This document shows, piece by piece, positions 1 through 9,000 of a DNA stretch of 64,000 bases. A program made the translations under genes and the position numbers. The stretch covers positions 123,392-187,391 of the forward strand of contig CAVSMB010000013.1 in assembly GCA_963728925.1 (NCBI GenBank), read 5' to 3'. Under the pieces are notes generated by a model that ran no database searches, was not told where the DNA came from, and saw nothing but the letters and a program-made list of their open reading frames with translations. Source of the stretch: JBBPZA01 sp963728925 (GTDB lineage: Bacteria > Actinomycetota > Thermoleophilia > Solirubrobacterales > Solirubrobacteraceae). How positions within the stretch are numbered: the stretch's first letter is position 1; every line of letters starts with the position of its first letter.

Positions 1-540
1 CAGCCCGTGAAGGGTGGAGGACGACGGGGTGGAGGTCGCGACGTTTCCAGGCGCGCGAAGAAGATGTCGGTGCCGCCGCGGGTGGCCTGTGGCTTCCCTT
101 GGGCGAACACGGCCGCGAGCCCACGCGGAAGCCCGGCCAGTCCCTGGTAGTCGCCGAGGAACCGGCCGGCGACCCCGATCGAGTCGGTGGGAGAGGCCGT
201 CAGGGCGTCGAAGGGACCGGCCACGTGCCGCTGGCGCCACGACGCGCCGCCGTTGCCCGAGCGCGCGAACCACACGTCGGTCGTGAGTCGGCCGTCCCCG
301 CGGCGGTCGTTGCGCAGGTCGTCCCAGGTCACCCCGAGCGTGCCGTCGCCGGCCACGGCGAGCGAGGGCAGGAAGGCCTGCGTGCGGACCGAGGCGAGCG
401 CTCTGGGCGCGGACCACGTCCGGCCACCGGTCCGCGACCTGGAGAAGAGGATCTGGGACGAGCTCTTCGACTTGATCACGTTCCACGCGACGTAGATCGA
501 GCCGTCCGGACCGACGTCGGCGCGAACCTGTCCCGCTCCA
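1..540 (-). pseudogene. BNR-repeat (sialidase-like) protein, 3' part only, runs off the window
   Basis: The minus strand encodes a beta-propeller sequence with BNR/Asp-box-like repeats (SRTGGRTWS, SGNGGASWR) and a terminal GRFLGDYQGLAG block of the kind found near the C terminus of secreted exo-alpha-sialidase-like proteins. The C terminus continues beyond position 1. Recognisable similarity begins about residue GQVRADVGPDGSIYVAWN, directly at the 3' end of the selenocysteine tRNA. No signal peptide or N-terminal propeller blades are present upstream, where the tRNA and the divergent HMG-CoA reductase lie. An open frame does continue through the tRNA to an ATG near 696, but that part is not protein-like. 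I infer a 5'-truncated remnant; a complete gene with an odd start is the alternative. Confidence 0.5.
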
Positions 541-633
541 CGGAGCGGCGATGGAATCGAACCATCCCGCGACGGGGCTGCCGCCGCCTGCCGGCTTTGA
601 AGGCCGGATGGGCCACCAGACCCCTGCCGCTCC
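541..633 (-). tRNA. selC: tRNA-Sec (anticodon TCA, reads UGA)
   Basis: The minus strand folds into a bacterial selenocysteine tRNA. It has an 8-bp acceptor stem GGAGCGGC/GCCGCTCC and a D stem GGGTC/GGCCC. The anticodon arm is CCGGC-CTTCAAA-GCCGG, with TCA at 598-600. A long variable arm pairs GCGGC with GTCGC. The T arm is GATGG-TTCGATT-CCATC and the discriminator is G. The 8+5 bp acceptor/T helix and extra arm are specific to tRNA-Sec. CCA is not encoded. Its presence implies that the organism makes selenoproteins, although selA, selB, selD and any selenoprotein gene lie outside this window. Confidence 0.95.
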
Positions 634-725
634 GCGGCCGAGTATGGCGGGCGAGCCGTGCCGACGGGCGGTTCGCCCGCGGCGCGCACGGGGCATGCTC
701 TCAAGCCACGAACGAGGAGAGCGCC

Positions 726-1922
726 GTGACCGCGACCGTCCCCACCCCGGAGTCCCGCGTGCCCGTCCCGCGCGATCGGGACGACGACTTCAGCGAGCAG
801 GCCATCCAGGCACGTCTCGCCTTCCTGCGCGAGCGCACGGCCGGGGAGCTCGAGCACGTCGCCAGCTACTCCTTCGACCCCGCGGTCGCGAAGGGCAACA
901 TCGAGCACTTCACGGGGGTCGCCCAGGTTCCGCTCGGCGTCGCCGGGCCGCTGGTGGTGAACGGCGAGCACGCGCGGGGCACGTTCTACGTCCCGATGGC
1001 GACTGCCGAGGGCACGCTGGTGGCGAGCTACAACCGGGGGATGCGCCTGCTGCACGAGGCCGGCGGGGTCACCACGACGATCCTCGACGACCACATGCAG
1101 CGCGCGCCGGCCTTCCTGTTCCCGAGCGCCCGCGAGGCGCGCGCCTTCGGCCAATGGCTGACCGAGCACTTCGACGAGGTCCGCGAGGCCGCCGAGGCGA
1201 CGACGCGCTCGGGCCGGCTGCAGGACATCGAGCAGTACTCGGCCAGCCGCATCCTCTTCACGCGCTTCAACTACACGACCGGCGACGCCGCCGGCCAGAA
1301 CCTGACCGGCAAGGCGACCCAGGCCGCGTGCCAGTGGATCAACGCGACCTATCCGGGCATCGAGCACCACTTCCTCGAGTCCAACTTCGCGACGGACAAG
1401 AAGAGCTCGCAGGTCAACATGCTGCACACGCGCGGCAAGCGCGTGGTCGCCGAGGCGACGATCCCCGACGAGCTCTTGCGGCGAGTCATGCGCTCGAGCA
1501 GCGAGATCATGTTTCGCGGGCGACAGGTCTCCAACCTCGGCGGCTTCATGTCGGGCGTCAACAACAACGGCGCGCACTCGGCCAACGGGATCACGGCGAT
1601 GTTCATCGCGACCGGCCAGGACGCGGCGAACGTCGCCGAGTCCTCGGCCGCCTTCGTCCACGCCGAGCTTCGGCCCAACAGGGACTACTACTACTCGGTG
1701 ACCATCCCGTCGCTGATCGTCGCCACCTACGGCGGGGGCACCGGCCTCGCCACCCAGCGCGAGTGCCTCGAGCTGCTGGACTGCTACGGGAAGGGGAAGG
1801 TGCGCAAGTTCGCCGAGATCGTGGCGGCGACGGTCCTGTGCGGCGAGCTGTCGCTGGGCTCGGCGATCGTCAGCGAGGAGTGGGTCCAGGCGCACGACCT
1901 CCACGGCCGGAACCGGCCGTGA
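726..1922 (+). CDS. hydroxymethylglutaryl-CoA reductase, class I type
   Basis: This 398-residue protein would reduce HMG-CoA to mevalonate with NAD(P)H, the committed step of the mevalonate route to isoprenoids. Family landmarks are visible: GVAQVPLGVAGPL near the N terminus, the catalytic Glu in MATAEGTLVAS, Lys/Asp in TDKKSSQVN, GQDAANVAES, the GGGTGLATQ glycine motif, and a C-terminal His in AHDLHGRN. The GTG start at 726 is preceded by GAGGAGA at good spacing; the frame is open far upstream, but that part crosses the tRNA and is not protein-like. No other mevalonate-pathway genes are adjacent. It reads divergently from the selC side and converges with the next hydrolase gene. Confidence 0.88.
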   Translation: MTATVPTPESRVPVPRDRDDDFSEQAIQARLAFLRERTAGELEHVASYSFDPAVAKGNIEHFTGVAQVPLGVAGPLVVNGEHARGTFYVPMATAEGTLVASYNRGMRLLHEAGGVTTTILDDHMQRAPAFLFPSAREARAFGQWLTEHFDEVREAAEATTRSGRLQDIEQYSASRILFTRFNYTTGDAAGQNLTGKATQAACQWINATYPGIEHHFLESNFATDKKSSQVNMLHTRGKRVVAEATIPDELLRRVMRSSSEIMFRGRQVSNLGGFMSGVNNNGAHSANGITAMFIATGQDAANVAESSAAFVHAELRPNRDYYYSVTIPSLIVATYGGGTGLATQRECLELLDCYGKGKVRKFAEIVAATVLCGELSLGSAIVSEEWVQAHDLHGRNRP

Positions 1923-1932
1923 GGGGCCGCGG

Positions 1933-4161
1933 TCAGCCGGTCGGGATCGGGCGCACGATGATGATGCTCTCGCCCGGGCAGTTGCGCAGGCGCACCTTGA
2001 CCGGCGCGCCGCTGAGCACTCGCACCGGCGCGCTACAGGTCACCCGCGCCCGGGTGGCGTCGACGACCACCGACTTGATGTTCGTCGCCCGAACGTCGAG
2101 CTGGAACTGAAGCCGAGTCCGTGGCGCGCGTCCCCACGACGTCTGCTCGCGGGCGAACGACCGCGGCCCGAGGTTACCGCCGGTCAGCACGCCGGAGCCC
2201 GTCGAGCGGCGGGCACGTGGCTCGCCGGTGCCGAACCCGTGCGAGCGGACGTCGATCGTCCCTGGCGCGCTGCCGTTGCGCAGCCGGATCCTCGACAGCC
2301 AGTACGCGTGGTCGCTCTCGAAGCGCACGCGCGGGAACTCGAGCGCCGGGTTGCGGACGTAGGTGACGCGCGGCGGGTCGCGGACGACGCGCGCGGCGCC
2401 GAGGAAGCGGGCGGCAGGAGCGAACTGGTCGTTGACGGCGAGCCCGAGGTGGTTGGGGGTCGGCACGGGCAGCGGCGGGAACGGCGCGAAGGCGTCGAGC
2501 TCGTAGCGGTAGCCCAAGGAGCGCAGCGCGTCAGCGGCCGGGCGGTAGACCGCCGGGGGCACGAGCTCGTCGGTCGTGGTGTTCCACATGAGCACCGGGA
2601 CCCAGCGCAGCGACGCCAGCCCGCTCGTCGGCACGGCGGTTCCGACCGTCGGCTGGGCGCGCGCGAAGAGGTCCGGGAACTGGCCGGCGAGCGTGAACGT
2701 GCCGAAGCCGCCCATCGAGTAGCCGGCGATCGTCGTGCGGGGCGGGTCGAGGCGGTACCGCCGCGCCACGTCGGCCCACACCTCGAAGGTGTCGGCCCCG
2801 GCGGCGTCGTGGTAGAAGCCGTCGGGGCCGCGGCCCTCGGGCGTGATGACCAGCGAGGCGGGCGAGCGGTCCCCGAACCGGAGCTGGTTGCGCGAGCCAG
2901 AGAACTGGTTGTAGTTCGCGGTCAGCGAGTGCAGCAGCAGGGTGAGCTGGTAGCGGCCGCCCGTGGGCCTGGCCTTGGGGACGTAGATCGCGTAGGGCTG
3001 CAGCCGGCCGCGCAGCTCGCCGGTGCACGGGCCGGGGGCGAGGGGGCAGCCCTCGGAATAGTCCACGCCCTGCTTGGTCTCGAAGTGGCTCGCGAGGATG
3101 CGGTTCAGGCGGCCGGTGCGCGGTACGCCGCGCTCGTCGTCGGCCCCTCGCTCGACCTTGCCGAAGTCGACCTGCGCCGAGAAGGCTCCGAGGTCGCCGT
3201 CGGCGAGCGCATGGCCCTGGAGGCGGTCGCGCCACCACGCCGGGTCGGTGAGCGCACGCGTGTCGACGATCGACTGATAGGGCTCGCCGGCCCGGAAGGC
3301 GACGTTGAAGAAGGCGGTCGGCGACGCCAGCCGACCGGCGCCGCCGGGCATCTTGGCGCTCGCGCGCGCGCCGGGGATCAGGTAGCGGGAGGCGCCTCTA
3401 TCCCACAGGCCGACTCCGGCCGACATGCGGACCACGTCGCGACCGGGGTTCCACGCGGCGTGCGCGACGCGCAGCTCGACCTGGCGGCGGCGCAGGTCGA
3501 CCTTCACGCTCGGAGCAGGCGAAACCCGCTCGCCCGTGACGGCGTTGCGAAGCTCAGCGCTTCGCCCGTGCCAGGTGAGGAAGAACGCGGCCGATGACGT
3601 TGCGTTGGCGCCGGAGGGAACGGGCCGCGCCTGCCCGGAGGACCCGAGCGCGAGCGTCGCGCCGACGAGCTCGGGGTCGACGAGCGAGTTCAGCGTCAGG
3701 CGGAAGGCCGTCGCGTCGGCCAGCGGCTTGACCCGAAGCTCGACGAGGTCGGCGGCGTTGCCGGCGTAGGCGGCGGCGGTCGGATAGGTGTAGGTGCCGT
3801 TGGGTGGGGAGAAGAGGTCGCCTCCGCTGCGCGGGTCGGTTGGATCGCGCTGTGCGCGGGCGCCGTGGTCGTCGTAGAGGAAGTCCTGATAGAGGAACTC
3901 GCCGCTGCGGTACGCGGTCGCGCCCGAGACGAGGATCGGCGAGGCCGTCCACGGCGCGCGGTTGGTGAGCTGCGGCGCGACCGCCGGCTTCGCGTAGAGG
4001 ATCGCCGGGCCGGGTCGGGGTCCGGGGCCCGAGGCAAGCGACCCGGCGTCGGCGCGTGCGGTCCCGGCTGGCAGGGCGATGAGGCAGGCGACGAGCGCGG
4101 CCACGGCCAGGGCGAGCACGCACGCCGCGAGCGAAGCCGCGGCCGGGATGCGGGCGGTGAT
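1933..4161 (-). CDS. large secreted alpha/beta-hydrolase (esterase/depolymerase-like)
   Basis: About 740 residues. A hydrophobic signal segment (AACVLALAVAALVACLIALP) ends at an ARADA-like cleavage site, followed by a long N-terminal region without recognised domains. Next comes an alpha/beta-hydrolase domain with nucleophile elbow GYSMGGFGTF, a downstream Asp in TTDELVPP and a His in PTPNHLGL. The C-terminal approximately 150 residues look like a beta-rich accessory domain. It is probably exported and acts on an ester or polymer outside the cell. The start is unresolved: no ATG, GTG or TTG lies in frame just before the signal peptide. An ATC at 4161 sits 6 nt after GAGGAGGAGG; I use it provisionally. 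A frameshift hiding the true start is the alternative. Confidence 0.7.
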   Translation of the reverse strand: MTARIPAAASLAACVLALAVAALVACLIALPAGTARADAGSLASGPGPRPGPAILYAKPAVAPQLTNRAPWTASPILVSGATAYRSGEFLYQDFLYDDHGARAQRDPTDPRSGGDLFSPPNGTYTYPTAAAYAGNAADLVELRVKPLADATAFRLTLNSLVDPELVGATLALGSSGQARPVPSGANATSSAAFFLTWHGRSAELRNAVTGERVSPAPSVKVDLRRRQVELRVAHAAWNPGRDVVRMSAGVGLWDRGASRYLIPGARASAKMPGGAGRLASPTAFFNVAFRAGEPYQSIVDTRALTDPAWWRDRLQGHALADGDLGAFSAQVDFGKVERGADDERGVPRTGRLNRILASHFETKQGVDYSEGCPLAPGPCTGELRGRLQPYAIYVPKARPTGGRYQLTLLLHSLTANYNQFSGSRNQLRFGDRSPASLVITPEGRGPDGFYHDAAGADTFEVWADVARRYRLDPPRTTIAGYSMGGFGTFTLAGQFPDLFARAQPTVGTAVPTSGLASLRWVPVLMWNTTTDELVPPAVYRPAADALRSLGYRYELDAFAPFPPLPVPTPNHLGLAVNDQFAPAARFLGAARVVRDPPRVTYVRNPALEFPRVRFESDHAYWLSRIRLRNGSAPGTIDVRSHGFGTGEPRARRSTGSGVLTGGNLGPRSFAREQTSWGRAPRTRLQFQLDVRATNIKSVVVDATRARVTCSAPVRVLSGAPVKVRLRNCPGESIIIVRPIPTG

Positions 4162-4226
4162 GACGATCCTCCTCCTCGAACGTCGGGCGGCGCATCCTAT
4201 GGGCGAGCCGCGTCGGCGGCGCCGTC

Positions 4227-5120
4227 TCAGGGCAGGCCGTGCTCGAGCGCGCCCTTGACGCTCGCATCCAGCACGTTCAGGCGGTAGAGCGCGAGCGCCT
4301 CGGCCGATCCGAAGCGCCGCCCCGGCAGCGCGTCGGGCCCGTGGTGGCCGAGCAGGCAGTGCAGCAGCCCGAGGAGCCGTGGCTCGGGCATGCCCGCGGC
4401 GTGCGCCTCGACGATGCGCGCGCCGAGCTGCAGGTGCCCGAGCAGCCTTCCCTCCTCGCTCGGCGCGATGTCGGCTGCGAGGGTGAACTCGCGGGTCTTG
4501 CCGAGGTCGTGCACCAGCGCTGCGCACAGGAGGAGGTCCGAGTTCAGTCGCGGATGCAGCTGACAGGCCTCGAGCGCGAGCGTGCCCACCGCGACGGTGT
4601 GCTCGAGCAGCCCTCCGAGGTAGGCGTGATGGCCCGCGCGCGTGCACGGGGCGCGACGCCAGGCGGCGCGCAGCTCGGCGTCGGAGAGCAGGGCGCTCAG
4701 GAGCCGCGTGTAGTGAGGGTCGTGGACCTCGCCGGCGAGGTGCTCGAGGAACCCGTCGAGCTCGTCGAGGTCGCGGTAGGCGACGGGCAGGAAGTCCGCC
4801 GGGTTCGCGTCGGGGGCAAGCGCGATGGCCCGGACCTCCACCTGCAGCTCGTCGCGGAAGCGCTCGACGCGGCCGCGCACGCGCACGAGGTCGCCGCGCT
4901 CGAAGCGGCCGGCCAGCAGGTCGGCGTCGCGGAACGCGCGCGCCGGCAGCGTCCCGCTGCGGTCGCGCAGCTCCAGCGCGAGATACGTGGCGCCCGAGCG
5001 CGCGACCAGCCGGTCCTTGCGCGTGCAGGCGAAGACCGCGTTGATCTCCTCGCCGGCGCGGAGCGACGCGATGGTCCCGCTCGGGGCCTCGGGAGCGGTG
5101 GCGGAAGGCACTCGAACCAT
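4227..5120 (-). CDS. OB-fold/HD-domain 3'-5' exoribonuclease, YhaM-like
   Basis: This 297-residue protein has an N-terminal OB-fold (about residues 10-100, LVRVRGRVERFRDELQVEVR) and an HD phosphohydrolase domain with HHAYLGGLLEHT and ALVHDLGKTREF, the metal-binding His and His-Asp. This matches YhaM-type 3'-5' exonucleases that trim RNA or single-stranded DNA. The ATG at 5120 was chosen over an upstream in-frame ATG because the OB domain begins soon after it and the longer version would run into the divergent PAC2 gene. A second protein of the same architecture is encoded at 46317-47285. The nucleic-acid substrate is not known. Confidence 0.8.
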   Translation of the reverse strand: MVRVPSATAPEAPSGTIASLRAGEEINAVFACTRKDRLVARSGATYLALELRDRSGTLPARAFRDADLLAGRFERGDLVRVRGRVERFRDELQVEVRAIALAPDANPADFLPVAYRDLDELDGFLEHLAGEVHDPHYTRLLSALLSDAELRAAWRRAPCTRAGHHAYLGGLLEHTVAVGTLALEACQLHPRLNSDLLLCAALVHDLGKTREFTLAADIAPSEEGRLLGHLQLGARIVEAHAAGMPEPRLLGLLHCLLGHHGPDALPGRRFGSAEALALYRLNVLDASVKGALEHGLP

Positions 5121-5124
5121 GATG

Positions 5125-5130
5125 TACGGT
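5125..5130 (+). promoter_or_regulatory. -10 box of the PAC2 gene
   Basis: TACGGT lies 7 nt before the ATG at 5138, with no Shine-Dalgarno between them. Transcription would start at or next to the start codon, giving a leaderless mRNA. It is one of many such arrangements in this window. Confidence 0.5.
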
Positions 5131-5137
5131 GAACCGG

Positions 5138-6013
5138 ATGCAGCCCCTGATCTGGGACCGGCGGCCCGACGGCCTGCGCTCACCGGCGATGGTGTGCGCC
5201 TTCCGCGGTTGGAACGACGCGGCCGACGCCGCCTCCGCTGCGCTGACCTTCGTCGGCTCGGCCCTGGGCGCCACGCGCTTCGCGACGATCGACCCCGAGG
5301 AGTTCTTCGACTTCCAGAGCACGCGGCCGAAGATCAAGCTCACCGAGGGGCGCGCGCGCGAGATCACCTGGCCGGCGGTCGAGATCTTCGAGGCGCGCGT
5401 GCCGCGCGCCCCGCGCGACCTGATCCTCCTCTCCGGCGCCGAGCCCTCGATGCGCTGGCCGACCTTCTCGCGGGCGGTGCTCGAGCTCGCCGAGGCGCTC
5501 GGCACCCAGCTCGTGGTGACGCTGGGCGCGCTGCTCGCCGACGTGCCCCACACGCGGCCGGTCAACGTCACCGGACTGGCCTCCGACGACGGCCTCGTCG
5601 AGCGCCTCGGGCTCAGCCAGGCCAACTACGAGGGCCCGACCGGCATCACCGGTGTGCTGCACGCCGCGTGCGACGACGCCGGCATGCCCTCGGCGAGCCT
5701 GTGGGCCGCGGTGCCCCACTACGTGGCCGCTGCGCCGAACCCCAAGGCCGCGCTCGCGCTGGTCCGAAAGCTCGAGGGTCTCGTCGGCGTCTCCGTCGAC
5801 GCGTCCGACCTGGAGACCGCCACTGTCGAGTACGAGCGCCAGGTCAACCTGGCCGTGCGCTCGGACCCCGACGTCCAGGCCTTCGTCGAGCGCCTCGAGG
5901 AGTCATCGGCCGAGGAGGACGACGACGTCGATCCGACGGACCTCCCGTCCGGCGACGTGATCGCGCGCGAGTTCCAGCGCTTCTTGCGGCAGCGCGGCTC
6001 CGAGGGCCGTTGA
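5138..6013 (+). CDS. PAC2 family protein
   Basis: This 291-residue protein belongs to the PAC2 (proteasome assembly chaperone 2-like) superfamily. It contains the core blocks VCAFRGWNDAADAASAAL, ILLSGAEPSMRW, VTLGALLADVPHTRPV and GPTGITGVL, then an acidic C-terminal tail (SSAEEDDDVDP). Actinobacterial PAC2 proteins are often encoded in species with a proteasome, but their role is not established. An in-frame GTG at 5129 is an alternative start; ATG 5138 is preferred because it lies 7 nt after the -10-like TACGGT. It is head-to-head with the YhaM-like gene, only 17 bp between starts, and its stop is 6 bp from the convergent helicase stop. Confidence 0.82.
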   Translation: MQPLIWDRRPDGLRSPAMVCAFRGWNDAADAASAALTFVGSALGATRFATIDPEEFFDFQSTRPKIKLTEGRAREITWPAVEIFEARVPRAPRDLILLSGAEPSMRWPTFSRAVLELAEALGTQLVVTLGALLADVPHTRPVNVTGLASDDGLVERLGLSQANYEGPTGITGVLHAACDDAGMPSASLWAAVPHYVAAAPNPKAALALVRKLEGLVGVSVDASDLETATVEYERQVNLAVRSDPDVQAFVERLEESSAEEDDDVDPTDLPSGDVIAREFQRFLRQRGSEGR

Positions 6014-6019
6014 GCAGCC

Positions 6020-9000
6020 CTACCGCTCGGCTGCCGGGCAGATGATCCGGAAGTCGCAGCTCGAGCACGCCGCGTAGGAGGGGGTCGGCTCGAAGCCCTG
6101 GGTGAGGATCCCCTCGGCGACCTCGAGCACGGTGTCGCGGATCCAGTCCTCGTCGCCGTCGTCGCGGGTGACCGGGACCTTCTCGTCGTCGAGCACGTAG
6201 TAGTAGGCCTGGTGGGCCGCCTCGAGCTGCCACGCCTCCTTGGCCCCAACCGCGTAGAGCGAGAGCTGCACGTCGTCCTTGAGCTGGGCGGCGGTCTTCG
6301 GCCGGCCCGTCTTGTAGTCGATCAGCTCGTAGCCGCCACCCGGCAGCCGGTCGACGCGGTCCACGCGGCCGCGGAGCAGGTGGGGCCCCATCCGGAAGGC
6401 GAAGGCGCGCTCGAACCACACCGGCTCGGCCGGGTCGCCCTGGATCCGCTCCCAGTAGCGGGTCAGCGACGCCTCCGCCTTCGCGCGCAGCTGGACCTCC
6501 TGGTCGGAGTCGCCGAAGCCCCCGCGCCGCCAGCCCGCGTCGAGCAGCCCGAGCAGCTCGAGCAGCGTCCTCGCCCCGCCGGCGCCGTGGAAGCGCTCGA
6601 GCACCTGGTGGACGAGGATCCCGAAGCGCTGGTTGAGCGTCGGCTCGGACGGGATCCGGAAGACGCGCGCGAACTTGTAGCGCAGCGGGCACACGCGGTA
6701 GGTCTCGATGTCGGAGGCTGAGAGCACGAGCCCGTCGCCGCGCTTGGGGAGGAAGGCCTCGAGCGAGGGCTCCTCGCGAGCCGCCACCGCTCGGGCGCGA
6801 CGGCGCTCGTCGCGCTCGGCGTCGAGCAGGTAGTCGTCGAGCGCGGAGGTCTCGAAGACGTCGCGCTGCAACGGCGTCGCGGCCTGGAGCAGGCGCACGT
6901 TGAGCTCGGGCAGCGCCTCGTCGATGCCCTGGCCCGCCGGGCGCTCGATGAGCGCGGCGAGCTTGAGCAGCTCGAGGTACCGAACGAGGCCGTGCGCGAC
7001 GTCGAGGTCGGTGTCGAAGCGCAACTCGCCGAGCCTGCTCCCCACCCGCGGCAGCCCCTCGAGCACCTCGTCGCGCAGCATCCGGAAGGTTGCGTGCAGG
7101 CTCTCGGCCGGGCCGAACAGCTCCTCCTCGCGTTCCTCCCACTCCGCGCCAAGCGCCGCGCGCGCCTCCTCGAGGAACGGCGAGGGCGGCTGCTCGTCGC
7201 CGCGCTCCGAGCCGGCGGGATAGGCGAGCACGAGCCGCTCGCGCGCGCGGGTCATCGCCAGGTGGAGGAGACGGCGCATCTCGACGACGTGCGCCTCCCG
7301 CGTGTCGGCAGGCAGGGGCTCGCGCAGCACCGCGTCGGGGATCGGCTCGACGGCGAAGCCTCGGGCCCCGGGTATCCGGGCGGCGTGGGCCCCGAGCACG
7401 TAGACATGGTCGAACTCCAGGCCGCGTGCCGCGTGCATGGTCAGCAGCGAGACCGCGCTGTGGCGCACGTCGGCGATCGCCTCCTCCTCGCGCAGCCCGG
7501 CGTCGGCCACCGCGGCGATGTAGCGGGCGAACTCGCGCGCGGTCGCCTGCGGCGCCCGGGCCAGGAAGCCCGAGGCGAGCTCGGCGAGCTTGGCGAGGTT
7601 GACCAGCCGATCGACCACGTCGGCCTGGGCAGCGAAGAGCTGCTGGCGGCGCAGCCCGAGGCGCTCCACGAGGCGGTGCACGTAGAGGTCGGGGCGGACG
7701 GTGTCCAGCGATGCGGCCGCCGAGCGGTAGAGCTTGAGGAAGGCGAGGATGCGCTCGCGCGCCTCGGGCGGGATCTGCGGCGACTCCGTCGCCGCGACGA
7801 GCGCCGAGACCATGTCGAGCTTGCGCCGCCGGGCGATCTGGGTGCAGCGCGCCAGGTCGACGGCGCGCAGCTCTATCGGCGGGCGGGCGAGCGCGCGGAC
7901 CACGGCGCCCGCGTCCCCGGGGTCGGTCAGGAGGCGCAGCCAGGCCAGCACGTCGCGGATCTCGGCGCGCTGGAAGAAGGCCGCGGCGCCGACGATGCGG
8001 TGGGGCACCGCGCGCTCCTCGAGGGCGACGGCGATCGGCTGGCCCTCGTTCTTGAGCGAGCGGACGAGGATCGCGATCGACTCCGGGGCGACGCCCTCAC
8101 GGGTGACGAGCCGCTCGACGTCGGCGGCGACGGCCTGGGCCTGGGCGCGCTCGTTCGTCGCGCGCCAGAAGGCCACTTCGCCCCCGGCCGCCCCCTCCAG
8201 GCGCTTGGGCACGCGGTCGGCGACCGGAGCCATGACGGCGCCGGCGGCCTGGAGCACGCGCTCGGGGCGCGACGAGCGCTCGAGCGTGAGCACGCGCGCC
8301 CCGGGGTGACGATCGGCGAACACCCGCAGGTTCGCCGGCGCCGCGGCGCGCAGGCGGTCGACGCCCTGGTCGTCGTCCCCGGCCGCGGCGAGCTCCGAGC
8401 CCTCGCGGGCGAGCACCGCGACGAGCGTCGTGCGGGCCAGGTCGAGGTCCTGGTAGTCGTCGACGAGTACGTGGGCGAAGCGACGGGCGGTCCGCTCGCG
8501 CACCGCGGGGGTGCGCGCGAGCAGGCGCGTCGCGTGCAGGAGCAGGTCGCCGGTGTCCAGCGCGCCGGCCTCGCGCAGCATGCGGTCGTGGTCGCGGTAG
8601 ACCTCGGCGAACTCCTGCTCGCGCTCGGCGCGCTCGCTGCCCGGCCCGTCGTCGTGGCGCTCGAGGCCCGCCGCCCAGTCCCCGTAGGCCTCGGCGTCGA
8701 CTAGCTCGGCCTTCAGGCGGTCGATGCGCTCGACGAAGCTCGCGAGGAGGGTCGACGGGCTGCCTCGGAAGTCGTGGACGCGCAGGCTGAGCTCGTCGAT
8801 GCGCTCGAGCAGCATCGCCAGGCGGTCGGCGGCGGACACGGGCACGGTGAAGGGGTCGAGCCCGGCCTCGACGGCCTCGTCGCGCAGCAGGCGCGCGCAG
8901 AACTCCTGCGCGGTGTGGACCGCGAGCTCCTCGTAGGGGCGCGCCACGGCCTCCTCGACCCGGCGCCGCAGGCGGTCGGCGCCGGGTCGCGTGAGGGCCA

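Noticed and set aside
1..696. A continuous minus-strand frame from an ATG at 696 through the tRNA into the BNR sequence
   Set aside because: The upstream part is low-complexity Arg/Ala translation of the tRNA gene and its leader; no signal peptide or propeller blade is seen, so I do not accept it as the gene start.
99..725. N-terminal extension of the HMG-CoA reductase frame
   Set aside because: It runs across the tRNA-Sec gene and antisense to the BNR sequence, and the GTG at 726 has a good ribosome-binding site.
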